Assembly: GCF_004792415.1 (NCBI RefSeq)
Contig: NZ_CP038853.1
Span: 1,550,001-1,614,000, forward strand
Direction of reading: 5' to 3'
Length of the DNA stretch: 64,000 nucleotides
Source of the DNA: Pantoea vagans
GTDB lineage: Bacteria; Pseudomonadota; Gammaproteobacteria; Enterobacterales; Enterobacteriaceae
This document shows positions 45,885 through 54,757 of the stretch, piece by piece; position 1 is the first letter of the stretch; each line of letters opens with the position of its first letter. Under the pieces are notes generated by a model that had not been told where the DNA came from, did not search any database, and worked only from the letters and a program-made list of their open reading frames with translations. The translations under genes and the position numbers were made by a program.

Positions 45885-46568
45885 ATGCAACGTTCAGAGG
45901 TTAATGACTACCTGCAGCATACGCGCGAGTTTTTCCGCCAGCAGGATGTGCATCTGCCGCGGTGGGCAGATTACAGCGTCAGCCAGTGGCGTGCGCAGGA
46001 TCGAGAGGTAGTACAGGAGATTCTGGCGCTGCGGCTGGGCTGGGATCTCACCAGCTTTGGCGCGGCAGATTTTATGCAGACCGGCCTGACGCTGTTTACC
46101 CTGCGCAACGGATCGCCAGGCGGACAGCCTTGGCATAAACCCTACGCCGAGAAGATCATGCACGTGCGCGAAGGGCAGCTGACGCCGATGCACTATCATC
46201 CGCGCAAGATGGAGGACATCATCAATCGCGGCGGCGGCAACCTGATTGTCGAACTGCATAACCGCGACGGCGACGGGCTGGCAGATTCGCCGGTGGTGGT
46301 GTCGCTGGATGGCCTGCGCCAGATCCATGCCGCCGGAACACAGCTGCGACTCTCTCCGGGTGAAAGCGTGACGCTGGAGGCGGGCGTCTGGCACAGTTTC
46401 TGGGGCGAAAACGGCTTCGGCGACGTGCTGGTGGGTGAGGTGTCGATGCCCAACGATGACGAAAACGACAATGTATTTCTGACGCCGCTGGCCCGTTTCA
46501 ACCCGCTGAATGAAGATGAAGCGCCGCGCTGGCTGCTGTGTAATGACTATGCGAACGGCTTTCTGTGA
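45885..46568 (+). CDS. D-lyxose ketol-isomerase family protein (cupin)
   Basis: 227 residues. The cupin metal site is visible: H103 and H105 in TPMHYHPRKMED, E110, and H170 in AGVWHSFWGENGFGDV. This is the family of E. coli O157 D-lyxose isomerase and B. subtilis YdaE, Mn-dependent enzymes that turn D-lyxose into D-xylulose and D-mannose into D-fructose. I start at 45885, behind AGGAGG. It follows a pentose-type ABC importer on the same strand, which supports a D-lyxose or D-mannose role. No kinase for the product is nearby. Confidence 0.88.
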   Translation: MQRSEVNDYLQHTREFFRQQDVHLPRWADYSVSQWRAQDREVVQEILALRLGWDLTSFGAADFMQTGLTLFTLRNGSPGGQPWHKPYAEKIMHVREGQLTPMHYHPRKMEDIINRGGGNLIVELHNRDGDGLADSPVVVSLDGLRQIHAAGTQLRLSPGESVTLEAGVWHSFWGENGFGDVLVGEVSMPNDDENDNVFLTPLARFNPLNEDEAPRWLLCNDYANGFL

Positions 46569-46620
46569 GCTGCCCTCCACTGAGCGCAGAACGGCAGGGC
46601 GCATCAGGTTCGCTTACCTG

Positions 46621-47505
46621 TCATGTTTCAGTGCCGGTCAGCCTGAGTTTTCTGATGCTGCGGGCGGGCGGCTCACCGAACAGGCGCGCATATTCCCGCG
46701 TAAACTGCGTCAGACTTTCATAGCCCACATCTGCTGCGACGGCGGCGACATTGCCGGGCCGCAGCACCAGCGCTTTGCGCGCCTCATAGAGCCGCAGATG
46801 TTTTTGATACTGCAGCGGCGAAAGTCCGGTGCTGGCCCGGAAGCCACGATGAAAGGCCGACAGACTCATGCCCGCCATTGCTGCCAGATCCTCAATGCGA
46901 AACGCGGTGGCATAGTGGGCGCGCAGCCAGACCAGCGCCTTTCTGATCTTCGCAAAATGCCCGTTTAACTCTGCTGCCTGACGCAGCAAGCCGCCCTGCG
47001 GACCCAGCAACAGCCGGTAAAGCATCTCGCGCTCCACCAGCGGTGCCATCACCGCGATCTCCTCCGGTTTTACCAGCAGGCGCACCATCCGCAGCCAGGC
47101 ATCCGCCAGTGCATCATCCACCCTGTAAACCGAAATGCCTTTCTTCGTGGCAGGAAAATCGGTAACGGGCATCTGATGCAGCAGATCGCTGATGGCGGCG
47201 AAGTCGAGCGTCAGACGCACGGCGAGATAGGGCGAGGCTTCGCTAGCTTCAGTGATGTCGCCAGTGGCGGGCAGATCGAACGACGCGGTAAACATCTCAC
47301 CTGCGGAATAGCGGATGGATTGTGCGCCCACCTGCAGCCTTTTTTCTCCCTGCAGAATCAGGCTGACGAACGGCAGATAGATTTCTGGCGGCAGAGCCAT
47401 CGGCTGGCTGACGCGATAAAGGTCCACGCGCGGAATCGTCGTCGCAGTGAGGTCATCTGCCGCGCACGCCAGCACTTCATCTCTTAATACTTCAAGGACT
47501 TTCAT
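46621..47505 (-). CDS. AraC-family transcriptional regulator
   Basis: 294 residues. N-terminal AraC_N-like sensor domain (PPEIYLPFVSLILQGEKRLQVG) and a C-terminal pair of helix-turn-helix motifs (FRIEDLAAMAGMSLSAFHRGFRASTGLSPLQYQKHLRL and NVAAVAADVGYESLTQFTREYARLFGEPPARS). It is divergent from the SDR gene at 47641 with 135 bases between, the common layout for a regulator and its target. Converges on the isomerase gene, 52 bases away. Confidence 0.93.
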   Translation of the reverse strand: MKVLEVLRDEVLACAADDLTATTIPRVDLYRVSQPMALPPEIYLPFVSLILQGEKRLQVGAQSIRYSAGEMFTASFDLPATGDITEASEASPYLAVRLTLDFAAISDLLHQMPVTDFPATKKGISVYRVDDALADAWLRMVRLLVKPEEIAVMAPLVEREMLYRLLLGPQGGLLRQAAELNGHFAKIRKALVWLRAHYATAFRIEDLAAMAGMSLSAFHRGFRASTGLSPLQYQKHLRLYEARKALVLRPGNVAAVAADVGYESLTQFTREYARLFGEPPARSIRKLRLTGTET

Positions 47506-47640
47506 ATTGCGTGACTCCGGCGGATTCAGCGCCTGACAGGAGAAAAGCAGGAATGGGCAAATTTTAGGCAGGATTGCAGCCGCCGCGCAACCAGCTGAGG
47601 ATTATTCTCGCTCTCTGGTCTTTGAGCAGGATGGTATGAA

Positions 47641-48372
47641 ATGAAAATTGAAGAAGCCGTGATCATGATTACCGGCGCATCGTCGGGGATCGGTCAGGCC
47701 ACGGCGCGTGCGGCGCTGCAGGCGGGTGCGCGGGTTATTTTACTGGCACGACGCAAAGACCGACTGGATGCTCTCGCGGAGGGATCAGGCAAAGCGCTGG
47801 CAGTAGCCTGCGATGTGACTCAGCCTGACCAGATTGCAAACGCCGTCAGACAGGGGCTGGCACGCTTTGGCCAGATTGATGTGCTCATCAACAATGCCGG
47901 GCAGGGGCTGTACGCGGCGGTTGAGGAAATAGAGACGGCGAAATTCAGGGCGCTGCTTGAGCTGAACCTGATTGCCCCGCTAATGATGATGCAGGCGGTG
48001 ATCCCACCGATGCGGCGGCAGGGCGCAGGGCGCATTATCAACGTCAGCTCCGGGGCGACGCTGGCAACGTATCCAGGGGCAGCGGCCTACACCAGCTCCA
48101 AAGCGGGGCTGAATATGCTCTCCGGCGTGGCGCGGCTGGAACTGGCTGATGCCGGGATTACGGTTTCCACGGTGTATCCGTTTATGACCGCCTCGGAATT
48201 TTATCAATCGGTGAAGTCGGGACAGGATGTGGCGATTGCGCAGGCTGAGCAGAGCGCCGCATTCGCGCACGCGCCTGAGCGCGTGGCGGAAAAGATTCTG
48301 GCAATGGTCGAAAGCGGAGAGGCGCAGGGGGATCTGGTGCCTCGTGCCTGGGGCGGAACGTGTGACGACTGA
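47641..48372 (+). CDS. Short-chain dehydrogenase/reductase (SDR)
   Basis: 243 residues. Cofactor loop ITGASSGIGQATARAA, LINNAGQGLY, catalytic serine in INVSSGATL and YTSSKAG for YxxxK. Classical cytoplasmic NAD(P)-dependent SDR of unknown substrate, probably controlled by the divergent AraC regulator. Confidence 0.92.
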   Translation: MKIEEAVIMITGASSGIGQATARAALQAGARVILLARRKDRLDALAEGSGKALAVACDVTQPDQIANAVRQGLARFGQIDVLINNAGQGLYAAVEEIETAKFRALLELNLIAPLMMMQAVIPPMRRQGAGRIINVSSGATLATYPGAAAYTSSKAGLNMLSGVARLELADAGITVSTVYPFMTASEFYQSVKSGQDVAIAQAEQSAAFAHAPERVAEKILAMVESGEAQGDLVPRAWGGTCDD

Positions 48373-48411
48373 GGTGAGCACGCCTGTTACTGGCAGGCCG
48401 CTCAGAATGAC

Positions 48412-49155
48412 TCAGGCGATCTGGCTGGCGCGCGGTGCGATTTCCGGTTTCATCACGTCAGCGGAAAAGACGTAGCCCAGCCCGCGAATAGTGCGGATCA
48501 GGTCAGGCTGATGCGGGTTGGTTTCAATTTTGCGGCGCAGTCGCATAATCAGCACGTCGATGGTGCGGTCAAACACATCGAGACTTTCACTGTGGGTCAG
48601 CTCAAGCAGCTGATCGCGGGTCAGCACCTTACGGGCGTGACGCACCAGCGCGCGCAGCAGGCTGTATTCTCCCTGAGTCAGCGGCACCAGTTCGCGCTGC
48701 GGATTAAACAGCTGGCAGCGGCCATCGTCCAGTTGCCAGCCGCCAAACCGCCAGCCCGCCTGTTCTGAATCGGCCTGTGCAATACGCCCGCTGCGGCGCA
48801 AAGCGGCACGGGCGCGGGCCACCACCACGCGGGGATTAAAAGGCTTGGCGATGTAGTCGTCTGCGCCCATCTCCAGACCCACCACCATCTCCGCTTCGGA
48901 CCCCATACCGGTCAGCATAATCACCAGCACCTCGGGTCGCTGACGCTGGAGCTGCTGCAACACCAGCAGCCCGTTGGTATCGGGCAGCATCATATCCAGC
49001 ATCACCAGCGAAATCTCCGGGTGCTCGCTGAGCATAGATAGCGCCTCGCGTCCCTGATGACAGCGGTAGACCGTTAACAGATGTTCACTTAACGCATCCT
49101 GCAGGACGTCGCAGACAGCAGGATCATCATCCACCACCAAAATCGCTGGCTTCAT
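48412..49155 (-). CDS. OmpR-family response regulator (orphan)
   Basis: 247 residues. Receiver domain with acidic pocket VVDDDPAV, phosphoacceptor D54 in VMLDMMLPDTNG and lysine in GADDYIAKPF, then a winged helix (TQGEYSLLRALVRHARKVLTRDQLLELTH, DVLIMRLRRKIETNPHQPDLIRTIRGLGYVF). GAGG precedes the start. No histidine kinase gene adjoins it. Single gene, converging on the SDR gene. Confidence 0.93.
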   Translation of the reverse strand: MKPAILVVDDDPAVCDVLQDALSEHLLTVYRCHQGREALSMLSEHPEISLVMLDMMLPDTNGLLVLQQLQRQRPEVLVIMLTGMGSEAEMVVGLEMGADDYIAKPFNPRVVVARARAALRRSGRIAQADSEQAGWRFGGWQLDDGRCQLFNPQRELVPLTQGEYSLLRALVRHARKVLTRDQLLELTHSESLDVFDRTIDVLIMRLRRKIETNPHQPDLIRTIRGLGYVFSADVMKPEIAPRASQIA

Positions 49156-49574
49156 GGCGCGGCCTCAATGTTACGAAAGAGTTAATTCTGGAGTCTACAC
49201 AGGCCAGAGAAGGTTGCTGAGGCAGCGTGCTGAAACGTGACCAGCTTCGCCTGTGAGAGTACGGAAGCGTGCGCTGGCGCAGAGTTTTTGGCGGTTGCTG
49301 ATTTGCCGCAGGAAAACGATTGCGCGGGATCGGTGCATTGCACCATAATCGCGCCTCGTTTTGGTTCGGAATCTTCTTAGGCGTGTCCGGCTCTGCCAGG
49401 TAATCGATTGCGTCGGCAGATGGCATGGCAATTGCTTTGGGCAGTGGGTAAGTCAGGGATTTCAGGCGGTTCTGGCATGCAAGTATGCAGCTGCCAGCAT
49501 CCATGTCCCGGAAACAGAATAATCAGCATACAAACCCCTTTGGCAAGAGAGACGGCTGTCTCCTGTATCGAGAG
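49156..49574. other. 419-base gap between response regulator and purine permease
   Basis: No gene. It holds both divergent promoters. A possible PurR operator lies at 49310-49325 (separate entry). No riboswitch-like fold stands out. Confidence 0.5.
49310..49325 (+). promoter_or_regulatory. Possible PurR operator
   Basis: AGGAAAACGATTGCGC agrees with the PurR consensus ANGCAANCGNTTNCNT at 9 of 11 fixed positions. It lies about 265 bases before the purine permease start, farther than usual, so it would need a distal promoter. Confidence 0.4.
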
Positions 49575-50876
49575 ATGATGATGTTAGAAAAACTATTCAA
49601 ACTCAAAGCGCATAACACCACGGTTCGTACCGAGATTATCGCCGGGATCACTACCTTCCTGGCGATGGCCTATATTCTGTTTGTGAACCCGAGCATTCTG
49701 GGCGCAACCGGCATGGATAAAGGCGCGGTGTTTGTCGCGACCTGTCTGGCGGCGGCGATTGGCTGCGTGCTGATGGGGCTGATCGCTAACTACCCGATCG
49801 CGCTGGCACCCGGCATGGGACTGAACGCCTTCTTCACCTATACCGTGGTGCTGCACATGGGCTACACGTGGCAGGTTGCGCTGGGCGCGGTGTTTCTCTC
49901 GGCGGTAATTTTCTTCGCGATGTCGCTGTTTAAAATCCGCGAGTGGATTATTGCCAGTATCCCGCTGCCGCTGCGCGCCGGGATTGGTGCAGGTATCGGG
50001 CTGTTCCTGGCGATTATTGCGCTGGAAGGGGCGGGCATTGTGGTCGATAACCCGGCGACGCTGGTGGGCATTGGCGATCTGACCAAACCGGGACCGCTGC
50101 TGGCGATGCTTGGCTTTGTGGTGATCGTGGTACTGGAAGCGCGTCGCGTGACCGGTGCGGTGCTGATCGGCATCCTGCTGGTGACCTTTATCTCGATGGG
50201 CATCGGTCTGTCGCCGTTTGCCGGTGTCTTCTCTGCGCCGCCATCCATTGCACCGACCTTCCTGCAGCTGGATATCGCCGGGGCATTTAACGTCGGCCTG
50301 ATCAGCGTGATCTTTGCCTTCCTGTTTGTCGATGTGTTTGATAACACCGGCACGCTGCTGGGCGTGACTAAACGTGCCGGTCTGGCGGATGAGCAGGGCA
50401 ATGTGCCGAAGATGGGTCGTGCGCTGATTGCCGACAGTGCGGCTGCGCTGTTTGGTTCGCTGTTGGGTACCTCGACAACCACCAGTTATGTGGAATCGGC
50501 GGCAGGCGTGAGTGCCGGTGGCCGTACCGGACTGACCGCGATCGTGGTGGGTGTGCTGTTCCTGCTGGCACTGTTCTTCTCGCCGCTGGCCTCCAGCGTG
50601 CCGGTTTACGCCACTGCGCCTGCGCTGCTGTTTGTGGCGGTATTGATGGCATCGGGACTGGCGGATATCGACTGGAAAGATATCACCACGGCCGCGCCGG
50701 TTACCGTGACTGCGCTGACCATGCCGCTGACCTATTCTATTGCTAACGGCATCGCGTTTGGTTTCATTACCTGGACGCTGGTGAAGCTGCTGAGCGGTCG
50801 CGCGAAAGAGGTGAATGCGGCGCTGGTGATTCTGTCGATTCTGTTTGTGATTAAGCTTGGGTGGTTAAGTGCCTGA
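49575..50876 (+). CDS. NCS2 family purine permease (AdeP/PbuG-like)
   Basis: 433 residues and about 13 membrane helices. Family sequence: TEIIAGITTFLAMAYILFVNPSILGATGMD, ALAPGMGLNAFFTYTVV, FLFVDVFDNTGTLLGVTKRAGL and LLGTSTTTSYVESAAGVSAGGRTGLTAI. It imports adenine or guanine/hypoxanthine with protons. Three ATG codons in a row (49575, 49578, 49581) could serve as start; the frame is also open to 49485 but is unconserved there. Which purine it takes is not decided by sequence alone. Confidence 0.92.
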   Translation: MMMLEKLFKLKAHNTTVRTEIIAGITTFLAMAYILFVNPSILGATGMDKGAVFVATCLAAAIGCVLMGLIANYPIALAPGMGLNAFFTYTVVLHMGYTWQVALGAVFLSAVIFFAMSLFKIREWIIASIPLPLRAGIGAGIGLFLAIIALEGAGIVVDNPATLVGIGDLTKPGPLLAMLGFVVIVVLEARRVTGAVLIGILLVTFISMGIGLSPFAGVFSAPPSIAPTFLQLDIAGAFNVGLISVIFAFLFVDVFDNTGTLLGVTKRAGLADEQGNVPKMGRALIADSAAALFGSLLGTSTTTSYVESAAGVSAGGRTGLTAIVVGVLFLLALFFSPLASSVPVYATAPALLFVAVLMASGLADIDWKDITTAAPVTVTALTMPLTYSIANGIAFGFITWTLVKLLSGRAKEVNAALVILSILFVIKLGWLSA

Positions 50877-50951
50877 TTGGTGCCTGACGGCGGGGTGAGT
50901 TTCGCCTCGCGGCGGGCAGGGATCGCTTTGCAGCATGCTTGCTCTGGGTGG

Positions 50952-51232
50952 GTTACGCGTTGCAGCGGGCGGGCTCTGAGCGGGTTACGCCCGCCAGGCG
51001 AGGGGGAGTTTCAGGTTGCCTGTGCAGGCGGACGCGTCAAGGGGCGGACGCCCGCCCCTTAACAATCCCGGCGTCCGGCAGCCTGCGCGCCCCGCTTTGC
51101 GGGGTGCCCTCGTCACGCCCTGCGGCCAGCGGACCGTCCGGACGCGCCATCCCTGGCGCGAACCGTCCTTTCGCCGACGTCCTGTCGGCTCATCCTGGCC
51201 TCCGGTTATTCCTCAGCGCTACGGATGCCTCT
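50952..51232 (+). repeat. Composite hairpin repeat, copy A1 (forward)
   Basis: About 280 bases made of successive GC-rich hairpins, among them CGCGCCA-tccc-TGGCGCG and GCCGAC-gtcct-GTCGGC. Highly similar to copies at 51252, 53871 (partial) and 54066, and, inverted, at 51811 and 54452. Open frames across it are by-products of base composition. Confidence 0.85.
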
Positions 51233-51251
51233 GGTGAAAACCTGCCGGTAG

Positions 51252-51536
51252 GTGCGTTTCGCTTTGCAGCGGGCTTGCTCTGAGAAGGTTTCGCCCGCCA
51301 GGCGATGGGGAGTTTCAGGTTGCCCGTGCAGGCGGACGCGTCAAGGGGCGGACGCCCGCCCCTTAACAATCCCGGCGTCCGGCTACCTGCGCGCCCCGCC
51401 GTGCGGGGTGCCCTCGTCACGCCCTGCGGCCGACGGACCGTCCGGACGCGCCATCCCTGGCGCGAACCGTCCTTTCACCGACGTCCTGTCGGCTCATCCT
51501 GGCCTCCGGTTGTTCCTCAGCGCTTCGGATGCCTCT
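51252..51536 (+). repeat. Composite hairpin repeat, copy A2 (forward)
   Basis: Second forward copy, 20 bases after A1 and close to it in sequence from the TGCAGCGGGC-like start to GATGCCTCT. A1 and A2 form a tandem pair. Confidence 0.85.
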
Positions 51537-51600
51537 ACCAAACCTCCGTCTGTAATCCCTCCTTTGTTTTTCGGATGGTGTGTTGTCTGCTGGACTTAAA

Positions 51601-51671
51601 GCCAAAGCCAAAGCCAAAGCCAAAGCCAAAGCCAAAGCCAAAGCCAAAGCCAAAGCCAAAGCCAAAGCCAA
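51601..51671 (+). repeat. (GCCAAA)n hexamer microsatellite
   Basis: Eleven perfect GCCAAA units plus a partial one. It would read Lys-Pro repeats on the plus strand and Leu-Ala or Trp-Leu on the minus, but no supported gene covers it. Such a tract changes copy number easily by slippage. Confidence 0.95.
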
Positions 51672-51810
51672 TCACGGAATCTTACCGCTACAATCTCAGT
51701 GCCCGAAGAAGACGTGATTACCGAGGATAGGGTGTAAGGCCTTTCTGACCGTTGAGCCTGAAGCCAGAGGCAATCCTGAAAACCACAGCGATAAAGTATC
51801 CAACACAATA

Positions 51811-52114
51811 AGAAGAGATAACAGCGAGGGGGCAGGGAGGCCATCTGAACCGCTGAGCGGATGAGGGATTTCAGGACGAGCGACAGGGATGTCGCGAAGA
51901 GGCGGGTTCGCGCCAGGGATGGCGCGTCCCGGCGGTCCGTGAGAAATCCTGAAGAAGCGAAGGGACCGCGAAGCGGCGGTGAAGCAGGCCGGAGCCGGGG
52001 GGCAAGGGGCGCGGCGACTGGCGCCCCTTGTCGGTCGCCTGCAGAGGCGTGTCTGAAACTGCCCAACTGCTCAGGCGAACGAAACCCCTCTCAGCGCCTG
52101 TTCGCGCAGCGGAC
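51811..52114 (-). repeat. Composite hairpin repeat, copy C1 (inverted)
   Basis: Reverse-oriented member of the same family: on the minus strand it runs CAGTTTCAG, then TGCAGGCG, then CGCGCCATCCCTGGCGCG in the same order as the A copies. It is nearly identical over about 290 bases to C2 at 54452, and ends close to the stop of the LuxR-type gene at 52177. Confidence 0.85.
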
Positions 52115-52176
52115 AAACCCTAGCCTCAGCGCCACAGCAGCCCGTTCGCGCAGCGAACAAACCCAGCCTCTGCGCC

Positions 52177-52842
52177 TCAGGTAATCATCACATATCCTTT
52201 GTTCAGGAAAAAAGGCGGGATGTAGTTATCCCACCCCTCCTGCATACAATGCTGCTTCAACGCAGCGTTGCTGGTTGCACCAGATTTGTCGTAACAGCGT
52301 ATAAGCCGGTTGCGAAGGGCCGGAGCACTGATGCCAAGAATTCCTGGCATAAGGTTCTGCTTTACCCCACAAAGCAATAGCAGAATCACTTCCCATTCTT
52401 TGTCGGTGAAGATATTCGCGGGCCGTGTAAAGACAAAGGATCTTCTGTCACGTGGCCGGAGGAACGTTGAAAAGTAAACATTGGTTATCTCAAGGTAGGT
52501 ACAGATAATACCATCGGTTCCGTCACTGAGCGTCCACGGGCGTTTCTCCACCATAAAAGATCTCAGCCTGTTTTCTCTTCCGTATTCAAAAGTCTTAAGC
52601 ACAATACTCATTTCTTTTGTATTCAGGATTTTTTTATCATCATGCAGAATATGATGGTAATAATCACTCATGTCTGGCGTCAGGTCGGTGTCAAATGTCC
52701 CCAAAATAGTGTCAGGCGTGACGTTGAAATAGCTGCATGCAAGCTTATTTGCATAAACATACCGTGAGGCACTGTTTTTTATAGCCCAGCCAAACAGCGA
52801 GTTATCAAAGTAATATTCAACAGGATTCAGCTTTCTGAGCAT
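52177..52842 (-). CDS. PAS-LuxR-type regulator, downstream paralogue
   Basis: 221 residues. An N-terminal PAS-like domain (FGWAIKNSASRYVYANKLACSYF) precedes a LuxR-like helix-turn-helix (FTDKEWEVILLLLCGV to RNRLIRCYDKSG). The C-terminus YIPPFFLNKGYVMI is shared with the upstream gene. The pair is a tandem duplication, and this gene starts 4 bases after the other ends, with its ribosome site inside that gene. It is much AT-richer than the surroundings, consistent with transfer. It probably binds DNA in response to a small ligand held by the PAS fold. Targets are unknown. Confidence 0.85.
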   Translation of the reverse strand: MLRKLNPVEYYFDNSLFGWAIKNSASRYVYANKLACSYFNVTPDTILGTFDTDLTPDMSDYYHHILHDDKKILNTKEMSIVLKTFEYGRENRLRSFMVEKRPWTLSDGTDGIICTYLEITNVYFSTFLRPRDRRSFVFTRPANIFTDKEWEVILLLLCGVKQNLMPGILGISAPALRNRLIRCYDKSGATSNAALKQHCMQEGWDNYIPPFFLNKGYVMIT

Positions 52843-52846
52843 CAGT

Positions 52847-53530
52847 TCATCCTCTTATTATAATATGGCCTTTTTTCAGGAAGAACGGTGGAATATAGTG
52901 GTCTAACTTATTTTCACGGCAATAGCCGGTCAGTGCGGAAAGCGAATTCAGACCGATCTTTCTGTAACAACTTCTGAGTCTGCCATTAACTGCGTCAGCT
53001 GAAATCGCCAGGATGCTGCTTATTTCTTTTATGTTCATGCCACAGACCAGCAGATAAACGACTTCCCACTCTTTTTCTGTGAAGACGGATGAGGGCGCTT
53101 CAAAAGTCGCATGCTGAATTATTTTGCCGTCCAGCAAGGCACCCGGTGTGATGATTCTCACATGCCTGACGCTGACAACTGTTCCTATACAGTTATGCGC
53201 GTCGTCATACAGTGGCTCCTGAACGCTGTATGCGGGCTGCATGATTTTCTCTTTGCCCTGTATATGCGTAGTAATCGCTCTTACCGCCTGGCCAGTTCTT
53301 TCTATGTCTCTTTCCTGCTGGCTGAACAGGTCAGCAAATTCTGCGACCGGAACAGGCATATCTCTGATATGACGACCTTCATAGTCAAATCCTGTTGAAA
53401 GCGTCTGCCAGCTTTTGAACGTATTATTGACATAAACAAAGCGGGACTGATTGTCCTTCACTCCCCAGCCGACAATAGGATCGTTTTCAAACATCCTGAT
53501 AAGTCTGGCAGGTAATGTAATTTCCTTCAT
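52847..53530 (-). CDS. PAS-LuxR-type regulator, upstream paralogue
   Basis: 227 residues with the same plan as its neighbour: PAS-like domain (VGWGVKDNQSRFVYVNNTFKSW), middle linker, helix-turn-helix (FTEKEWEVVYLLVCGMNIKEISSILAISADAVNGRLRSCYRKIG) and YIPPFFLKKGHIII at the end. The helix-turn-helix is better preserved here than in the downstream copy, whose recognition helix region (LMPGILGISAPALRNRL) has diverged. AAGGA precedes the start. The operon is enclosed by inverted composite repeats. Confidence 0.87.
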   Translation of the reverse strand: MKEITLPARLIRMFENDPIVGWGVKDNQSRFVYVNNTFKSWQTLSTGFDYEGRHIRDMPVPVAEFADLFSQQERDIERTGQAVRAITTHIQGKEKIMQPAYSVQEPLYDDAHNCIGTVVSVRHVRIITPGALLDGKIIQHATFEAPSSVFTEKEWEVVYLLVCGMNIKEISSILAISADAVNGRLRSCYRKIGLNSLSALTGYCRENKLDHYIPPFFLKKGHIIIRG

Positions 53531-53870
53531 GAGTGTGTCCTTACATTTTCATTACTCTACATTAAATTGACCTTGCAACTTAATAACCCTACAAAGAAAT
53601 AACACTTTATATAAAACGCCGTACTTTAATTGTACCTTTATGCAAGCAGGAATGGGTGTGAAAGTAATATCACAAGCCAACGCGCAGGGAAAGTTGTCTG
53701 TATAATAAAAAAGAAGTATGCCCATAGCCGAAAGGTTATGGGCTTTTTGTTTTAAGCGGAAGATTAATTACGGGGTTTAATTGGGGTTAATGACAGGATT
53801 TAATGGTCCGCATAAATTTCGATTTGGAGCGGGCTGATGCTGGGAGGGGTTTCGTTCATCTGGCGAGCTG
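53531..53870. other. AT-rich promoter region of the LuxR-type operon, with plus-strand terminator
   Basis: No protein gene. The AT-rich part to about 53640 should hold the promoter of the minus-strand regulators. A strong plus-strand intrinsic terminator follows at 53720-53750. After that is spacer, with a short inverted fragment (GAACGAAACCCCT on the minus strand, 53846-53860) that also recurs at the ends of the C copies. Confidence 0.6.
53720..53750 (+). terminator. Strong intrinsic terminator with no known gene upstream
   Basis: GCCCATAGCC (53720-53729), GAAA tetraloop, GGTTATGGGC (53734-53743), then TTTTTGTTTT. It is a textbook plus-strand terminator. The only plus-strand DNA before it is the leader region of the minus-strand regulators, so it may end a small RNA. 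Confidence 0.8.
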
Positions 53871-53996
53871 GGCATGCTTTACAGCGGACTGGCTTTGAGA
53901 AGGTTACGCCCGCCAGTCGATGGGGAGTTTCAGGTTGGCTGTGCAGGCGGACGCGTCAAGTTGCGTACGCCCGCTCCTTAACAATCCCGGCGGGTA
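53871..53996 (+). repeat. Composite hairpin repeat, partial copy A3 (forward)
   Basis: About 125 bases matching the left part of the A copies, up to AACAATCCCGGCG, then broken off. An inverted short fragment containing GTTCGCTGCGCGAA (54016-54029) follows before A4. Confidence 0.8.
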
Positions 53997-54065
53997 GCGG
54001 CCCGCCAGGCCTTTAGTTCGCTGCGCGAAAGGGCGCTGAGAGAGTTTCGTTCGTCTGACGAGGTG

Positions 54066-54346
54066 AGCATGCTTTGCAGCGGACTGGCTCTGAGAAGGTT
54101 ACGCCCGCCAGGCGGTCGGGAGTTTCAGGGTGCCGGTGCAGGCGGACGCGTTAAGGGGCGTACGCCCGCCCCTTAACAATCCCGGCGTCCGGCAGCCTGC
54201 GCGCCCCACTTCGCGGGGTGCCTTCGTCACGCCCTGCGGCCGACGGACCGTCCGGACGCGCCATCCCTGGCGCGAACCGTCCTTTCGCCGACGTCCTGTC
54301 GGCTCATCCTGGCCTCCGGGTGTTCCTCAGCGCTTCGGATGCCTCT
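54066..54346 (+). repeat. Composite hairpin repeat, copy A4 (forward)
   Basis: Full-length forward copy, close to A2 in sequence. With C2 downstream it mirrors the A2-C1 arrangement on the other side of the LuxR-type genes. Confidence 0.85.
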
Positions 54347-54451
54347 CCCAAACCCCCCGGCTGTGAAATTTTTATGTTTTTTTAGTGCAGCGTTGTCTGC
54401 TGCCTAAAGACCCTTCCGGAAACGTAAAGCGATAACGTGCCTAACAAAAAA

Positions 54452-54757
54452 AGAAGAGATAACAGCGAGGGGATTGGGGAGGCCATCTGAACCGCTGAGC
54501 GGATGAGGGATTTCAGGACGAGCGACAGGGATGTCGCGAAGAGGCGGGTTCGCGCCAGGGATGGCGCGTCCCGGCGGTCCGTGAGAAATCCTGAAGAAGC
54601 GAAGGGACCGCGAAGCGGCGGTGAAGCAGGCCGGAGCCCGGGGTCAAGGGGCGCGGCGACTGGCGCCCCTTGTCGGTCGCCTGCAGAGGCGTGTCTGAAA
54701 CTGCCCAACTGATCAGGCGAACGAAACCCCTCTCAGCGCCCGTTCGCGCAGCGAACA
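54452..54757 (-). repeat. Composite hairpin repeat, copy C2 (inverted)
   Basis: Nearly identical to C1 (51811-52114) from AGAAGAGATAACAGCGAGGG to the CGTTCGCGCAGCG end. The near identity suggests recent duplication or ongoing gene conversion between the two. Confidence 0.85.

Noticed and set aside
51305..51730. Frame ending in Lys-Pro repeats
   Set aside because: It arises from the composite repeat and the GCCAAA tract; no start signal and no conservation outside the repeats.
51596..52066. Minus-strand frame with Trp-Leu repeats at its end
   Set aside because: It is the reverse reading of the C1 repeat and the hexamer tract; the same frame recurs in C2 only because the DNA repeats.
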